From positions 1-64,000 of the forward strand of contig CACBKA010000001.1 in assembly GCA_902539745.1 (NCBI GenBank): 64,000 bases of DNA, written 5' to 3'. The DNA comes from an uncultured Pelagibacteraceae bacterium (lineage in GTDB: Bacteria > Pseudomonadota > Alphaproteobacteria > Pelagibacterales > Pelagibacteraceae). This document shows positions 35,111-44,825 of this stretch, one piece after another. Positions within the stretch are counted from its first letter, which is position 1. Each line of letters opens with the position of its first letter. The notes beneath the pieces are model-generated. The model was not told where the DNA came from. It worked only from the letters and a program-made list of their open reading frames with translations, and did not search any database. The position numbers and the translations under genes were made by a program.

Positions 35111-37333
35111 ATGAAAATTAACAAAGTCGTTATTATCGGATCAGGAACAATGGGAAGTGGTATAGCCGCCCATTTATGCAATGCAAATATTCCAGTTGTA
35201 CTACTCGATTTAAAGGATGAAATCGTAGAAAAAGCACGAGAGAGAATATTAAAATCAAAACCACCACTTTTATTTGAAAAATCTAAAATTGATGGATTAA
35301 AAATAGGTACAATAAGTAAAAATTTTGATCAAGTTTCTGATGCAGATTGGATTATAGAAGCAGTTGTAGAAAGAATTGATATAAAGCATGATATATATAA
35401 AAAAATATTTGATAAAAGAAAGAAAAATTCCGTAGTTTCTTCCAATACATCAACAATTCCCCTTAAAATATTATCTAAAAAATTAAATGAAAATGATAAA
35501 AAAGATTTTTGTATAACACATTTTTTTAATCCAGTAAGATATATGGGGCTTCTTGAAATTGTCAGTGAAGAAAACAACGATAAAAATAAAATAGAATTGC
35601 TGAAAGATTTTTGTGAAAAAAATCTAGGTAAAGGTGTAATCTTATGTGGTGATACACCAGGTTTTTTAGGAAATAGGATTGGAGTCTATTCAATGCAAAT
35701 TGCTATGACAGAAGCTATTTCAATGAAACTTTCAATAGAAGAAGCTGATGCTGTATTTGGAAGGCCTATGGGAGTCCCAAAAACAGGTGTTTTTGCATTG
35801 TATGATTTAATAGGCATCGATCTAATGTCAGATGTTCTTAAAAGTTTTAAAAAAGAATTGGATCCAAAAGATGATTTTCAAAATGTTGTAGACGGAATCC
35901 CAATTATCAAAACTTTAATTGATAGTGGATACACTGGTCGTAAAGGGAAGGGTGGTTTTTATAGAATAAATAAACAAAATAATAAGAAAATACTTGAAGC
36001 TCTTAATATAAATGAAAATACTTATTCTCCGTCGAAAAAGATTGAACTAAATATTGAAAAAGTAAATCTTTTAAAATTAATTAATAGGAATGATAAATAT
36101 GGAAAATATGCATGGTCAGTAATATCAAAAATAATTCTATATTCATCATCTTTAGTGCCGCAAATAACAAAACAGTATAACGATATTGATGAAGCACTAA
36201 GGCTTGGGTTTAATTGGTCTATGGGACCTTTTGAAATGCTAGAGTCGATTGGTTTGGATAATTTTTTTTCAAAACTAGGTAATACAAAACTAAACCCCTT
36301 TTTACAAAATCTTAAAAACAAAGGATCTAAAAATTTTTACGAAGAACGTCAAAAATATACAAATATTCAAACTCTCGGCAAAATTAAAAGATTAGTTACA
36401 AAGGTAGATAAAAATGATTCTGCAGAAATTTTTAGATTTAATGATTTTAATATTGTTGAATTTAATACAAAAGCCAATGCTTTAGATTATAATTCTATGG
36501 ACGCTCTAATGAATGCCACCGACAAACCGCTGATTATAATAAATGAGAGCATGCAATTTTCCGCAGGAGTTAATCTTAATTATGTTATGGAATTTGTTAA
36601 AAAGGGAGATATGAAATCTGTTGAAAAATTTATAAAGTATTTTCAAAAAACTTGTAAACATTTAAAGTATTGTGAAAATCCAGTTATATCCGCACCCTCT
36701 GGTTTAGCTCTTGGCGGTGGCGAAGAAGTATTGTTGCAGAGTAATTACGTAGTTTCTCATACAAATATAGTTATGGGTTTAGTTGAAACTATTGTTGGTT
36801 TGGTTCCTGCAGGTGGAGGCTGTAAAGAGCTTTTATGGCGTTGGACTCAAACTGACGAGTCAAAAAATGATCCAGAATTTGCATCACTTAAGGTGTTTGA
36901 TATTATCGGTTATGCCAAAACAGCCACTTCACCGCAAGAGGCAAAACCTCTTTTATTTTTAGATAGCAACCATGAGGTTATTATCAATCGAAACAATCTT
37001 TTTGAGGTAGCTAAAAAATTTATTGAAAAAAATAAAGAATTTAACCCTCCTATTGAATGCAAATTTAAATTATCAGGTAATCATGTGAGACAAAAAATGC
37101 AAAAGAAACTTGACGAATTATATAATAATAAAAAGATATTAGATCATGGTATGGTAGTTGGTAAAGAATTAGCATATGTATTGAGTGGGGGAGAGACTGA
37201 AAAAAATAAAGAAATTTCCGAAGATCAAATGTATAATCTTGAATTAAATAGTTTTATGAAATTATTAGAAACTCAAAATACTCAAAATAGAATAGTTCAT
37301 ACTTTAAAAACAGGAAAACCACTTATAAATTAA
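35111..37333 (+). CDS. 3-hydroxyacyl-CoA dehydrogenase / enoyl-CoA hydratase fusion (FadN-like)
   Basis: A 740-residue protein starting at ATG 35111; an in-frame ATG at 35063 is inside tRNA-Pro and is rejected. The N-terminal NAD domain has VVIIGSGTMGSGIAAHL, the catalytic histidine lies in ITHFFNPVRYMGLLE, and DTPGFLGNRIG follows. The C-terminal ~280 residues are a crotonase domain with an oxyanion loop (GLALGGGEEVLL) and MGLVETIVGLVPAGGG containing the acid residue. HADH-first order is as in FadN-type proteins. Leading an operon with dmdC/dmdB/dmdA homologues, its hydratase half could act on methylthioacryloyl-CoA (inference). It ends directly against the next gene. Confidence 0.9.
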   Translation: MKINKVVIIGSGTMGSGIAAHLCNANIPVVLLDLKDEIVEKARERILKSKPPLLFEKSKIDGLKIGTISKNFDQVSDADWIIEAVVERIDIKHDIYKKIFDKRKKNSVVSSNTSTIPLKILSKKLNENDKKDFCITHFFNPVRYMGLLEIVSEENNDKNKIELLKDFCEKNLGKGVILCGDTPGFLGNRIGVYSMQIAMTEAISMKLSIEEADAVFGRPMGVPKTGVFALYDLIGIDLMSDVLKSFKKELDPKDDFQNVVDGIPIIKTLIDSGYTGRKGKGGFYRINKQNNKKILEALNINENTYSPSKKIELNIEKVNLLKLINRNDKYGKYAWSVISKIILYSSSLVPQITKQYNDIDEALRLGFNWSMGPFEMLESIGLDNFFSKLGNTKLNPFLQNLKNKGSKNFYEERQKYTNIQTLGKIKRLVTKVDKNDSAEIFRFNDFNIVEFNTKANALDYNSMDALMNATDKPLIIINESMQFSAGVNLNYVMEFVKKGDMKSVEKFIKYFQKTCKHLKYCENPVISAPSGLALGGGEEVLLQSNYVVSHTNIVMGLVETIVGLVPAGGGCKELLWRWTQTDESKNDPEFASLKVFDIIGYAKTATSPQEAKPLLFLDSNHEVIINRNNLFEVAKKFIEKNKEFNPPIECKFKLSGNHVRQKMQKKLDELYNNKKILDHGMVVGKELAYVLSGGETEKNKEISEDQMYNLELNSFMKLLETQNTQNRIVHTLKTGKPLIN

Positions 37334-39094
37334 ATGCCTATATATAATGCACCAGTTGAGGAAATGATGTTTTTATTTGATCATTTAAAAGATAATAAAA
37401 ACTACAAAGAAATAGATAAATACAAAGAAATAAATTCTGATTTAGTTAAAGATATTCTGCAACAAGCTGCTAAAATTAATCAGGAATTAATCTTACCTCT
37501 AGCAAAAATTGGGGATGAAAAGCCTTGTGTTTATGAAAATGGAATAGTTCGATCTCCACCGGGATATAAAGAAGCTTATAAAAAATTTATAGAAGATGGA
37601 TGGACATCGCTATCTTGTGACCCAAAGTATGGTGGTCAAGGTATGCCAAAGACAGTCAGTACGTTTTTTGAAGAGATGCTTTCATCTTCTAGTCTTTCTT
37701 TCAAACTTTATAGTGAATTAAGTATTGGAGCATATAATTGTATACTTCATCATGCAGATGAAAAAATCAAAAATAAGTATTTACCAAAAATTGTTGAAGG
37801 TAAATGGAGCGGCACAATGTGTCTTACCGAGTCTCATTGTGGCACAGATTTGGGTCTATTAAAAACCAAAGCTGTCAAACAAAAAGATAATTCTTATAAG
37901 TTAAGCGGACAAAAAATTTTTATTACTTCAGGAGATCATGATTTAACTGAAAATATAATACATTTAGTTTTAGCAAGAGTGCCCGGATCTCCATCTGGAA
38001 CAAAAGGTATTAGTTTATTTCTTGTTCCCAAATTTGTTGTTAAAGATGATGGATCAATTGGTCCAAGAAATGGAGTGAATACTGGCTCAATAGAAACAAA
38101 AATGGGAATTAAGGGATCCCCAACTTGTGTTCTGAATTTTGAAAATGCAACTGGCTATATGATTGGACCAGAAAATAAAGGTTTGAGTTCTATGTTCACT
38201 ATGATGAACTTAGAAAGAATTGTCGTAGGTATTCAAGGTTTAGGTATATCGGAAACAGCATACCAAAACGCTCTTTCATACGCTAAAGAGAGAAAACAGG
38301 GTAAAGCAAATAATAGTAGCAATAAAGATGCAGATTTAATAATTAAGCATGCAGATATTAGAAGAAGTTTAATGAACATGAAATCATTAATAGAAGGGCA
38401 AAGGTCTTTAGCTTTTTGGGTATCTCAACAAATTGATGTAAGTTTAAACCATTCTGACACAACAATCAAAAAAAATGCTAATGACATGGTTTCTATGATG
38501 ACACCACTTATAAAATCTTTTTTTACGGATATAGGAGTGGAAATAACAAATGATGCGATACAAGTTTTTGGTGGATATGGTTACACTAAAGACCAAGGTA
38601 TTGAGCAATTATTTAGAGATAATAGAATTACTCCAATATATGAAGGAACAAATTCAGTTCAAGCTATTGATTTAGTTTTTAGAAAAATTCTCAATAATAA
38701 TATTTATGATAACTATATAGCCCAAATTACAAAAGAGATACAAGAGTATGAAAAAAATAAAGAACTAGTATTATTTGTTCAGAAATTTCAAAAATATGTT
38801 GAACTTATAAATAATTTTACATCCTGGCTTATTGAAAAAAATAAAAATTCAAAAGATGATGTTAGTGCTGCCTGTAATGATTATTTAAAGGTTTTAGGTT
38901 ATTTGGGTCTAGCTCATTCTTGGCTAAAAATTCTTAAAGTTAGCTATGATAAATATGATACTAATAAATCTTTTTTCGAAGATAAAATAAATACAGCAAC
39001 TTACTATTTTGATAAAATCTTACCAAGAGCCCAAAGTCATTATTTATCAGCAGTAACAGGAAGTAAATCAATGATGAAAGCGAATTTTAATTGA
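37334..39094 (+). CDS. dmdC: Acyl-CoA dehydrogenase, DmdC-like
   Basis: A 586-residue long-form acyl-CoA dehydrogenase. CLTESHCGTDLGLLKTKA and ITSGDHD belong to the FAD site, FGGYGYTKDQGIEQLFRD and ITPIYEGTNSVQAIDL contain the catalytic base region, and an extra C-terminal helical domain brings it to the ~590 residues typical of DmdC (3-methylmercaptopropionyl-CoA dehydrogenase) and FadE5-type enzymes. The start MPIYNAPVEEMMFL resembles this subgroup. The dmdC call rests mainly on co-location with dmdA and a dmdB-like ligase; general fatty acyl-CoA oxidation is the alternative. Confidence 0.8.
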   Translation: MPIYNAPVEEMMFLFDHLKDNKNYKEIDKYKEINSDLVKDILQQAAKINQELILPLAKIGDEKPCVYENGIVRSPPGYKEAYKKFIEDGWTSLSCDPKYGGQGMPKTVSTFFEEMLSSSSLSFKLYSELSIGAYNCILHHADEKIKNKYLPKIVEGKWSGTMCLTESHCGTDLGLLKTKAVKQKDNSYKLSGQKIFITSGDHDLTENIIHLVLARVPGSPSGTKGISLFLVPKFVVKDDGSIGPRNGVNTGSIETKMGIKGSPTCVLNFENATGYMIGPENKGLSSMFTMMNLERIVVGIQGLGISETAYQNALSYAKERKQGKANNSSNKDADLIIKHADIRRSLMNMKSLIEGQRSLAFWVSQQIDVSLNHSDTTIKKNANDMVSMMTPLIKSFFTDIGVEITNDAIQVFGGYGYTKDQGIEQLFRDNRITPIYEGTNSVQAIDLVFRKILNNNIYDNYIAQITKEIQEYEKNKELVLFVQKFQKYVELINNFTSWLIEKNKNSKDDVSAACNDYLKVLGYLGLAHSWLKILKVSYDKYDTNKSFFEDKINTATYYFDKILPRAQSHYLSAVTGSKSMMKANFN

Positions 39095-39095
39095 A

Positions 39096-40724
39096 ATGAA
39101 CAATTACGAACAGAATCTTGAAAAAAATAAAGCAAATTATGTTCCTTTAACCCCTATAACTTTTTTAGAGAGGACAAAAGATATTTACCCAGATTATGAG
39201 GCTATAATTTATAAAAAAAGAGTCTACACATGGAAACAAGTTTACGAGAGAGCAATTAAGTTTGCCAGTGCATTAGAAAAACATGGGGTAAAAAAGGGTC
39301 ATACTGTTTCTATTATGGCAGCAAATACACCTGAACTATTTGAGGCTCACTATTCAGTCCCAATGACTGGGGCAGTATTAAATACAATTAATACAAGATT
39401 AGACGCTAAGACGGTAGGTTATATTTTAAATCACGCAGATACTAAAGTTCTAATTGTTGATAGACAATTTAGTCCAGTTGTAAAAAAAGCGCTAGAAGCA
39501 ACAAATAAAAAAATTTCTGTTATAGATATTATTGATAAGCAAGAAAATTTAAAAGATGCAAAAAAAATTGGAGATCTTGAGTATGAAAGTTTTCTTAATA
39601 CGGGAAATGAAAACTTTATTTGGAAAAGACCAGATGATGAGTGGCAGGCAATTTCATTAAATTATACATCAGGAACGACTGGTAATCCTAAAGGTGTAGT
39701 TTATCATCACAGGGGTGGGTACCTAATGGCTACAGGTAGTGTAACTGCATGGAATATGCCAAATAGATTAAATTTTCTTTATACTGTACCGATGTTTCAT
39801 TGTAATGGCTGGTGCTATCCCTGGACTTTAGCAATGCTACATGCTCGTGTTATCTGTATTAGAAATATAAGAGCTAAAGAAATTTTTGAGCTAATCTCAG
39901 AACATAAAATCACTCATTTTGGAGGTGCTCCGATTATACTAAATATGTTGGCAAATGCACCAAAAGAAGAACAGATAAAACTAAATCACAAAGTTTATGT
40001 TTTAACTGCAGCTGCACCACCACCAAGTATAATCTTTAAAAAAATGAAAGAATTAGGCTTTGAGGTTATGCATGTATATGGATTAACCGAAACCTATGGT
40101 CATATTCTTCAGTGTGCTTGGAATAGTGCATGGGATGAACTTAATGAAGATGAGAAAGCTGATATAAGTTCACGTCAAGGTGTTCGTTATCCAAACACGG
40201 AAGATGTTAAAGTTATGAATCCAGAAAATATGAAAACAGTTCCTAATGACGGCAAGACCATAGGAGAAATTATGATTAGAGGAAACGTCGTGATGAAAGG
40301 TTATTTTAAAGACAAGGATGCAACGAAAAAGTCTATGAAAGATGGTTGGTTTCATTCAGGAGATTTAGCTGTAATGCATCCTAATGGCTACATACAAATT
40401 AAAGATAGATCAAAAGACATAATTATTTCTGGTGGTGAAAATATATCATCTATTGAAATAGAAAATACTATTTCTAAACACCCATCAGTGTCTTTATCAG
40501 CTGTTGTAGCAAAACCTGATGAAAAGTGGGGTGAGTCTCCATGTGCATTTGTTGAACTATCACCACAAAAGAAAGCTACAGAAGAAGAAATCATTAAGTT
40601 CTGTAGAGAGACACTTGCTGGGTTTAAAATTCCAAAAAAAATAGTTTTTGGAGATCTTCCAAAAACATCTACTGGGAAGATAAAAAAGTACGAGCTTAGA
40701 GCTAAAGCTAAGGAATTAAGTTGA
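39096..40724 (+). CDS. dmdB: Acyl-CoA ligase, DmdB-like (3-methylmercaptopropionate--CoA ligase candidate)
   Basis: A 542-residue AMP-forming ligase. The P-loop motif YTSGTTGNPKGV (about 191-202), HVYGLTET, GWFHSGDLAVMHPNGYIQIKDRSKDIIISGGENIS and the C-terminal adenylation lysine in PKTSTGKIKK are all present. The N-terminal YVPLTPITFLERTKDIYPD is typical of the medium-chain/DmdB ligase group. Substrate is inferred from position: 1 bp after the DmdC-like gene and three genes before dmdA. Acid ligases for other short-chain acids share these motifs. Confidence 0.8.
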   Translation: MNNYEQNLEKNKANYVPLTPITFLERTKDIYPDYEAIIYKKRVYTWKQVYERAIKFASALEKHGVKKGHTVSIMAANTPELFEAHYSVPMTGAVLNTINTRLDAKTVGYILNHADTKVLIVDRQFSPVVKKALEATNKKISVIDIIDKQENLKDAKKIGDLEYESFLNTGNENFIWKRPDDEWQAISLNYTSGTTGNPKGVVYHHRGGYLMATGSVTAWNMPNRLNFLYTVPMFHCNGWCYPWTLAMLHARVICIRNIRAKEIFELISEHKITHFGGAPIILNMLANAPKEEQIKLNHKVYVLTAAAPPPSIIFKKMKELGFEVMHVYGLTETYGHILQCAWNSAWDELNEDEKADISSRQGVRYPNTEDVKVMNPENMKTVPNDGKTIGEIMIRGNVVMKGYFKDKDATKKSMKDGWFHSGDLAVMHPNGYIQIKDRSKDIIISGGENISSIEIENTISKHPSVSLSAVVAKPDEKWGESPCAFVELSPQKKATEEEIIKFCRETLAGFKIPKKIVFGDLPKTSTGKIKKYELRAKAKELS

Positions 40725-41500
40725 TTATTGAAGTTGATAAAAAAAAAGTTTTTGCATCTGATGCGGGACTTACCTTCGATAGAAATAAAGAAACAGTTAT
40801 TTTATTGCATGGCAGCGGGCAGTCTCACGTTGTATGGTCATTAACTGAGCAGTATATTTCTTCACTTGGTTTTAATGTACTTACAATAGATCTCCCAGGC
40901 CATGGAAATTCTGAGGGAGAGAGTTTAAAAAGTATAGAAGAAATTGCAGTTTGGTTAGATAAGTTATTAAATAAAATTGGCACTAATCAAGTAACAATTG
41001 TTGGTCATTCTCAGGGTTGCCTGGTCGCATTAGAATTTTCATTAAGATTTCCACAAAAGATTAAAAAGTTAGTTTTTGTTGCCGGTGCATATGAAATTCC
41101 GGTTAATAAGAGCTTAATTGATTTATCTTTGTCAGGTGATATGGAGTCTTTGAATTTAATGATGAAATGGGGTTACGGTAATTCAAAACAGTTTATAGGA
41201 GGCAATCCATTGCAAAAAATTTTAAACTCAACAAGAGAAGTACGAGAGGTATTAGCCGTAGATTTAATAGCTTGTAACAACTATAAAAATGGTCTTAAAG
41301 CTGTAAAAAATATTAAATCTCCAACTTTGTTTATTTTTGGCGAAATGGACAAAATGATTAAATTGGAAAATGGAAAAAAATTTGCTGAATTAATTCCTGG
41401 TTCGAAAGTTCATATCATTAAAAACTGTGGTCACATGATAATACTTGAAAATGCTTTTGAAATGAGAGAAAAGGTGGCTGAATTTTTAAAAAATGAATAA
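40721..41500 (+). CDS. Alpha/beta-fold hydrolase
   Basis: A 259-residue hydrolase starting at TTG 40721 inside the ligase stop (TTGA). LLHGSGQSHVVW is the oxyanion region, VGHSQGCLVAL the nucleophile elbow (Ser), FGEMDKMIKLENG the acid region and NCGHMIILE the catalytic His. Such proteins act as esterases, C-C hydrolases or thioesterases. Its place between dmdB-like and dmdA genes suggests it works on an intermediate of the same route, possibly a CoA thioester or ester; nothing in the sequence fixes the substrate. It overlaps the Gfo/Idh gene by 8 bp. Confidence 0.85.
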   Translation: MIIEVDKKKVFASDAGLTFDRNKETVILLHGSGQSHVVWSLTEQYISSLGFNVLTIDLPGHGNSEGESLKSIEEIAVWLDKLLNKIGTNQVTIVGHSQGCLVALEFSLRFPQKIKKLVFVAGAYEIPVNKSLIDLSLSGDMESLNLMMKWGYGNSKQFIGGNPLQKILNSTREVREVLAVDLIACNNYKNGLKAVKNIKSPTLFIFGEMDKMIKLENGKKFAELIPGSKVHIIKNCGHMIILENAFEMREKVAEFLKNE

Positions 41501-42419
41501 ATTAAAAGTATGCCTTATAGGTTATGGTTATTGGGGACCAAAGCTAGCTAGAAATTTTCAAAATTCAAATTTTTTTAAGCTAGCAACTGTCTCAGATAAA
41601 TCCCAATCAAATTTACTAAGAGCAAAAAAAGACTTTCCATTTATAAAGACTTCAAAGGATTATAAAAAATCGATTACAAATAATATCGATATAGTTGTTA
41701 TAGCCACACCTACAAACACACATTTCCAAATATCTAAGTTTGCACTTATGATGAAAAAACATATTTTAGTTGAGAAACCAATTTCATTATCTGAAAAAGA
41801 GATACAAAATTTAGAAAAAATTTCAAAAAAGAATAAAAAGAAAATATTTGTTGATTACCCGTTTATTTTTTCAGGTTCTATTAATTACATAAAAAAGATC
41901 ATTGAGAGCAATAGGTTTGGCAAACTTAATGAAGTAGAGTCTTATAGAGAACAAGCACCTGTGAGAAAAGATGTTAATGTGGTTTGGGACTTAGCAGTTC
42001 ACGATCTATCAATTTTATTTTATTTACTAAAAAAAAACCCAATAAAATCAAAATCTTTAAAAATTAACAATGCACAGTCTCCTAGATCTGATACAGCATT
42101 TATCAACTTAACTTATCAAAATAAATTAAATGTTTTTATTAAAAATACTTGGATTTCCCCTATAAAAATTCGACTTATGAAATTTAAATTTAAGAATGCG
42201 ATTATTTATTGTGATGAAAATGAATCTATGTATAAAATTAAAATATATTTTAAGAAAGCTAAACAAGCGAAATATAGCCTTGAGATTCCCGAAATAGATC
42301 TTGCAGAACCATTATCAAAACTTGTTAATTATATTTATAAAAATATCAAAAGTAATGAACGAAATATTTTTGACAACATGAATATTAATATTACTAAAAC
42401 GCTCAAAAAAATATCTTAA
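41493..42419 (+). CDS. Gfo/Idh/MocA family oxidoreductase (WlbA-like pattern)
   Basis: A 308-residue NAD(P)-dependent oxidoreductase. CLIGYGYWGPKLARNF is the Rossmann glycine motif, VEKPISLSEKE the EKP motif, and VWDLAVHDLSILFYLL the active-site HD. This set resembles sugar-nucleotide dehydrogenases such as WlbA more than inositol dehydrogenases. Its presence in a DMSP-type operon is unexplained. It ends 4 bp before dmdA and is lysine-rich compared with the flanking genes. Confidence 0.85.
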   Translation: MNKLKVCLIGYGYWGPKLARNFQNSNFFKLATVSDKSQSNLLRAKKDFPFIKTSKDYKKSITNNIDIVVIATPTNTHFQISKFALMMKKHILVEKPISLSEKEIQNLEKISKKNKKKIFVDYPFIFSGSINYIKKIIESNRFGKLNEVESYREQAPVRKDVNVVWDLAVHDLSILFYLLKKNPIKSKSLKINNAQSPRSDTAFINLTYQNKLNVFIKNTWISPIKIRLMKFKFKNAIIYCDENESMYKIKIYFKKAKQAKYSLEIPEIDLAEPLSKLVNYIYKNIKSNERNIFDNMNINITKTLKKIS

Positions 42420-42423
42420 ATAG

Positions 42424-43533
42424 ATGAAAAAATTTGAAATTTCAAAAAATAGAAGAGTTAAAATAACCCCATACACCTCCAGATTAGAAAGTTATGGAGT
42501 AGGCGGTTATACTGTTTATAATCACATGTTATTACCAACTTATTTTAAGTCTCTCGAAGATGAATATTTTCATTTAAAAAAAGATGTTCAATTATGGGAC
42601 GTCTCTGTTCAAAAGCAAATTGAAGTTAGCGGTAGTGATTCTAATAAATTAGTTCAACTTATGACCTGCAGGGACCTAAGTGGTGCTAAAGTACTCAAAT
42701 GTTATTACGTTCCTTTGATAGATGGAAATGGTAATATGATCAATGATCCTCTGGTTTTAAAAGTAGAAGATATGAAATGGAGAATTTGTATAGCGGACTC
42801 AGATGTTTTACTTTATGCGAAAGGAATTGCTGACTCAATGAATTTAAATGTAAAAATTCATGAGACAGAAATTTCTACTCTCGCAGTACAAGGACCTAAA
42901 TCGTTAGATGTAATGAAAAAAGTCTTCGGAGATGAGATCGGTAAGCTTAAGTTTTTTAATTTTAATTATTTTAAATTCGAAGACATAGATTTTATGATAT
43001 CAAAATCCGGTTTTTCAAAACAAGGTGGATACGAGATCTACGTTGAAAATTTGAAGTCAGGTCTTAAACTTTATGATTATATTATTAAAGTTGGTAAAAA
43101 ATTCAATTTAAAACCAGGTTGTCCAAATGTTATTGAAAGAATAGAGGGTGCTTTGTTGTCCTATGGTAACGATATGGATAATAATGATAATCCTTTTGAA
43201 TGTGGATTAGATAAATATGTTAATCTAAGTAGCAATATTGAATTTTTAGGAAAAAAAGCATTACAAAAAGCAAAGTCGGAAGGCATTAAAAGAAAACTAA
43301 TGGGTGTAAAAATAAAAGGAAAAAAGATTAATTTAACAAAAGAAATAGAACTGGTTAATGAAAATAAAAAAACTATCGGACATTTAAGATCTGCCGTTTA
43401 TTCACCCAGGTTCAAAATGATAGTCGGTATAGCTATGATCAATCTTGAGCATTGTAATGTCTCTCAAAATTTTAAAATAAATATAAATAACAAAGAAGCA
43501 TCAGGATCAGTCTGTAGTTTACCAATGAACTAA
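42424..43533 (+). CDS. dmdA: Dimethylsulfoniopropionate demethylase DmdA
   Basis: A 369-residue GcvT-fold enzyme, the same length as the characterised Pelagibacter DmdA. It moves a methyl group from DMSP to tetrahydrofolate, giving 3-methylmercaptopropionate. Distinctive DmdA segments are GGYTVYNHMLLPTYF, LWDVSVQKQIEV, MTCRDLSGAKVLKCYYVP, CIADSDVLLYAKGIA, SGFSKQGGYEIYVE, GCPNVIERIEGALLSYGNDMD and NPFECGLDKYV, separating it from glycine-cleavage T protein. It lies in a co-directional set with acyl-CoA ligase and dehydrogenase genes fitting the downstream steps. Confidence 0.92.
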   Translation: MKKFEISKNRRVKITPYTSRLESYGVGGYTVYNHMLLPTYFKSLEDEYFHLKKDVQLWDVSVQKQIEVSGSDSNKLVQLMTCRDLSGAKVLKCYYVPLIDGNGNMINDPLVLKVEDMKWRICIADSDVLLYAKGIADSMNLNVKIHETEISTLAVQGPKSLDVMKKVFGDEIGKLKFFNFNYFKFEDIDFMISKSGFSKQGGYEIYVENLKSGLKLYDYIIKVGKKFNLKPGCPNVIERIEGALLSYGNDMDNNDNPFECGLDKYVNLSSNIEFLGKKALQKAKSEGIKRKLMGVKIKGKKINLTKEIELVNENKKTIGHLRSAVYSPRFKMIVGIAMINLEHCNVSQNFKININNKEASGSVCSLPMN

Positions 43534-43534
43534 T

Positions 43535-43819
43535 ATGAAAAGAGCAAAAATTTTTATACCTAGTAAAACAGCAATGCAATCGGGTAGGGGCAAAACCAAA
43601 AAATGGGTTCTTGCATTTGATTCAAAAAATACAAAAACAAATCCACTAATGGGTTGGGAGTCTGGAGAAGATACACTAGGTGAAGTATCGTTGAAGTTTT
43701 CAACAAAAGAAAAAGCTATAGAATATGCAAAAAAAAATAATATTAGTTTCGAAGTTATAGAACCCAAAAAATCAAATTTTATAATCAAATCATACGCTGA
43801 TAATTTTTTGAAAGATTAG
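43535..43819 (+). CDS. NDUFS4-like protein (ETC complex I subunit conserved region)
   Basis: A 94-residue protein. AKIFIPSKTAMQSGRGKTKKWVLAFD, NPLMGWESGEDTLGEVSLKFSTKEKAIEYAKKNNISFEV and the C-terminal KSYADNF match the NDUFS4/18-kDa accessory subunit family of complex I. Alphaproteobacterial homologues bind the peripheral arm of NADH dehydrogenase. It is 1 bp after dmdA and 1 bp before the SbmA-like gene. Why it belongs to this operon is not evident. Confidence 0.88.
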   Translation: MKRAKIFIPSKTAMQSGRGKTKKWVLAFDSKNTKTNPLMGWESGEDTLGEVSLKFSTKEKAIEYAKKNNISFEVIEPKKSNFIIKSYADNFLKD

Positions 43820-43820
43820 T

Positions 43821-44825
43821 ATGTGGAGAAGTTTTTTTACCGAAAAGAAATGGATGTTATGGTCATGGGGAGGTGCATTTTTTATTTTTCTATCTTTGCT
43901 TGCTCAAACCTGGATAGATGTTCAAATTAATGAGTGGTACAAAGGTTTCTACGATCTACTTCAAAAAGCAACCGAAAGAGATATATCTGAATTTTATGAT
44001 GGTATTTTCCTATTTATGAAGTTGGCTATCCCATATGTAATGATCTACACGGTCACTAATTATTTTACTAGATTATGGGCTTTTAGATGGCGTGAAGCTA
44101 TGACTTTTTCTTATATGCCGTATTGGAAAAAAGTTGACGCTAAAGTAGAGGGTGCATCACAAAGAATACAAGAAGATTGTATGAATTTTGCCAAAATTGT
44201 TGAAAGTTTAGGTCTGCAGGTTGTTAGAGCAATAATGCTTTTAATAGCATTTATTCCTATTCTGTGGGGGTTATCATCAAACGTTGTAATACCATTTTTT
44301 AAAGATGTTTCCGGTTCTTTAGTTTGGGTTTCACTTACTGCTAGTTTGGGCGGACTAGTAATTAGTTGGTTAGTTGGTATAAAACTGCCAGGTCTTGAAT
44401 ATAATAATCAAAAAGTAGAAGCTGCCTTCAGAAAAGAATTAGTTTATGGTGAAGATGATAGACAAAACTATGTTAAACCACCAACAGTATTAGAGTTATT
44501 TACCGGTATAAAATTCAATTACCACAGACTTTTTTTACATTACGGTTATTTTGATCTTTGGTTGATTATGTACAACCAAACAATGATTATAGTGCCATAC
44601 CTTTTGATGGGACCAGGTTTATTTACAGGTGCTATGACTCTCGGTGTATTAATTCAAACATCTAGTGCTTTTAGAGAAGTTCAAAGTAGTTTTTCTTTGT
44701 TTTTGCAAAATTGGACGAGAATTACTGAACTAAGATCTATATACAAACGTTTAAATGAATTTGAAAAGGCCATAGGTTTTAATAAACCCTTGAGAAAACC
44801 GACTAAATCTGATGTAAGAGCTTAA
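43821..44825 (+). CDS. SbmA/BacA-like membrane transporter
   Basis: A 334-residue membrane protein with about seven helices. WIDVQINEWYKGFYDLLQKATE near the start, FTRLWAFRWREAMTFSYMPYWKK, RIQEDCMNFAKIVESLGLQVVRAIMLL, and VEAAFRKELVYGEDD match the SbmA/BacA family, which imports peptides and thiazole-type compounds without its own ATPase domain. It is somewhat shorter than E. coli SbmA (406). It overlaps the AEC transporter gene by 1 bp. Confidence 0.85.
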   Translation: MWRSFFTEKKWMLWSWGGAFFIFLSLLAQTWIDVQINEWYKGFYDLLQKATERDISEFYDGIFLFMKLAIPYVMIYTVTNYFTRLWAFRWREAMTFSYMPYWKKVDAKVEGASQRIQEDCMNFAKIVESLGLQVVRAIMLLIAFIPILWGLSSNVVIPFFKDVSGSLVWVSLTASLGGLVISWLVGIKLPGLEYNNQKVEAAFRKELVYGEDDRQNYVKPPTVLELFTGIKFNYHRLFLHYGYFDLWLIMYNQTMIIVPYLLMGPGLFTGAMTLGVLIQTSSAFREVQSSFSLFLQNWTRITELRSIYKRLNEFEKAIGFNKPLRKPTKSDVRA

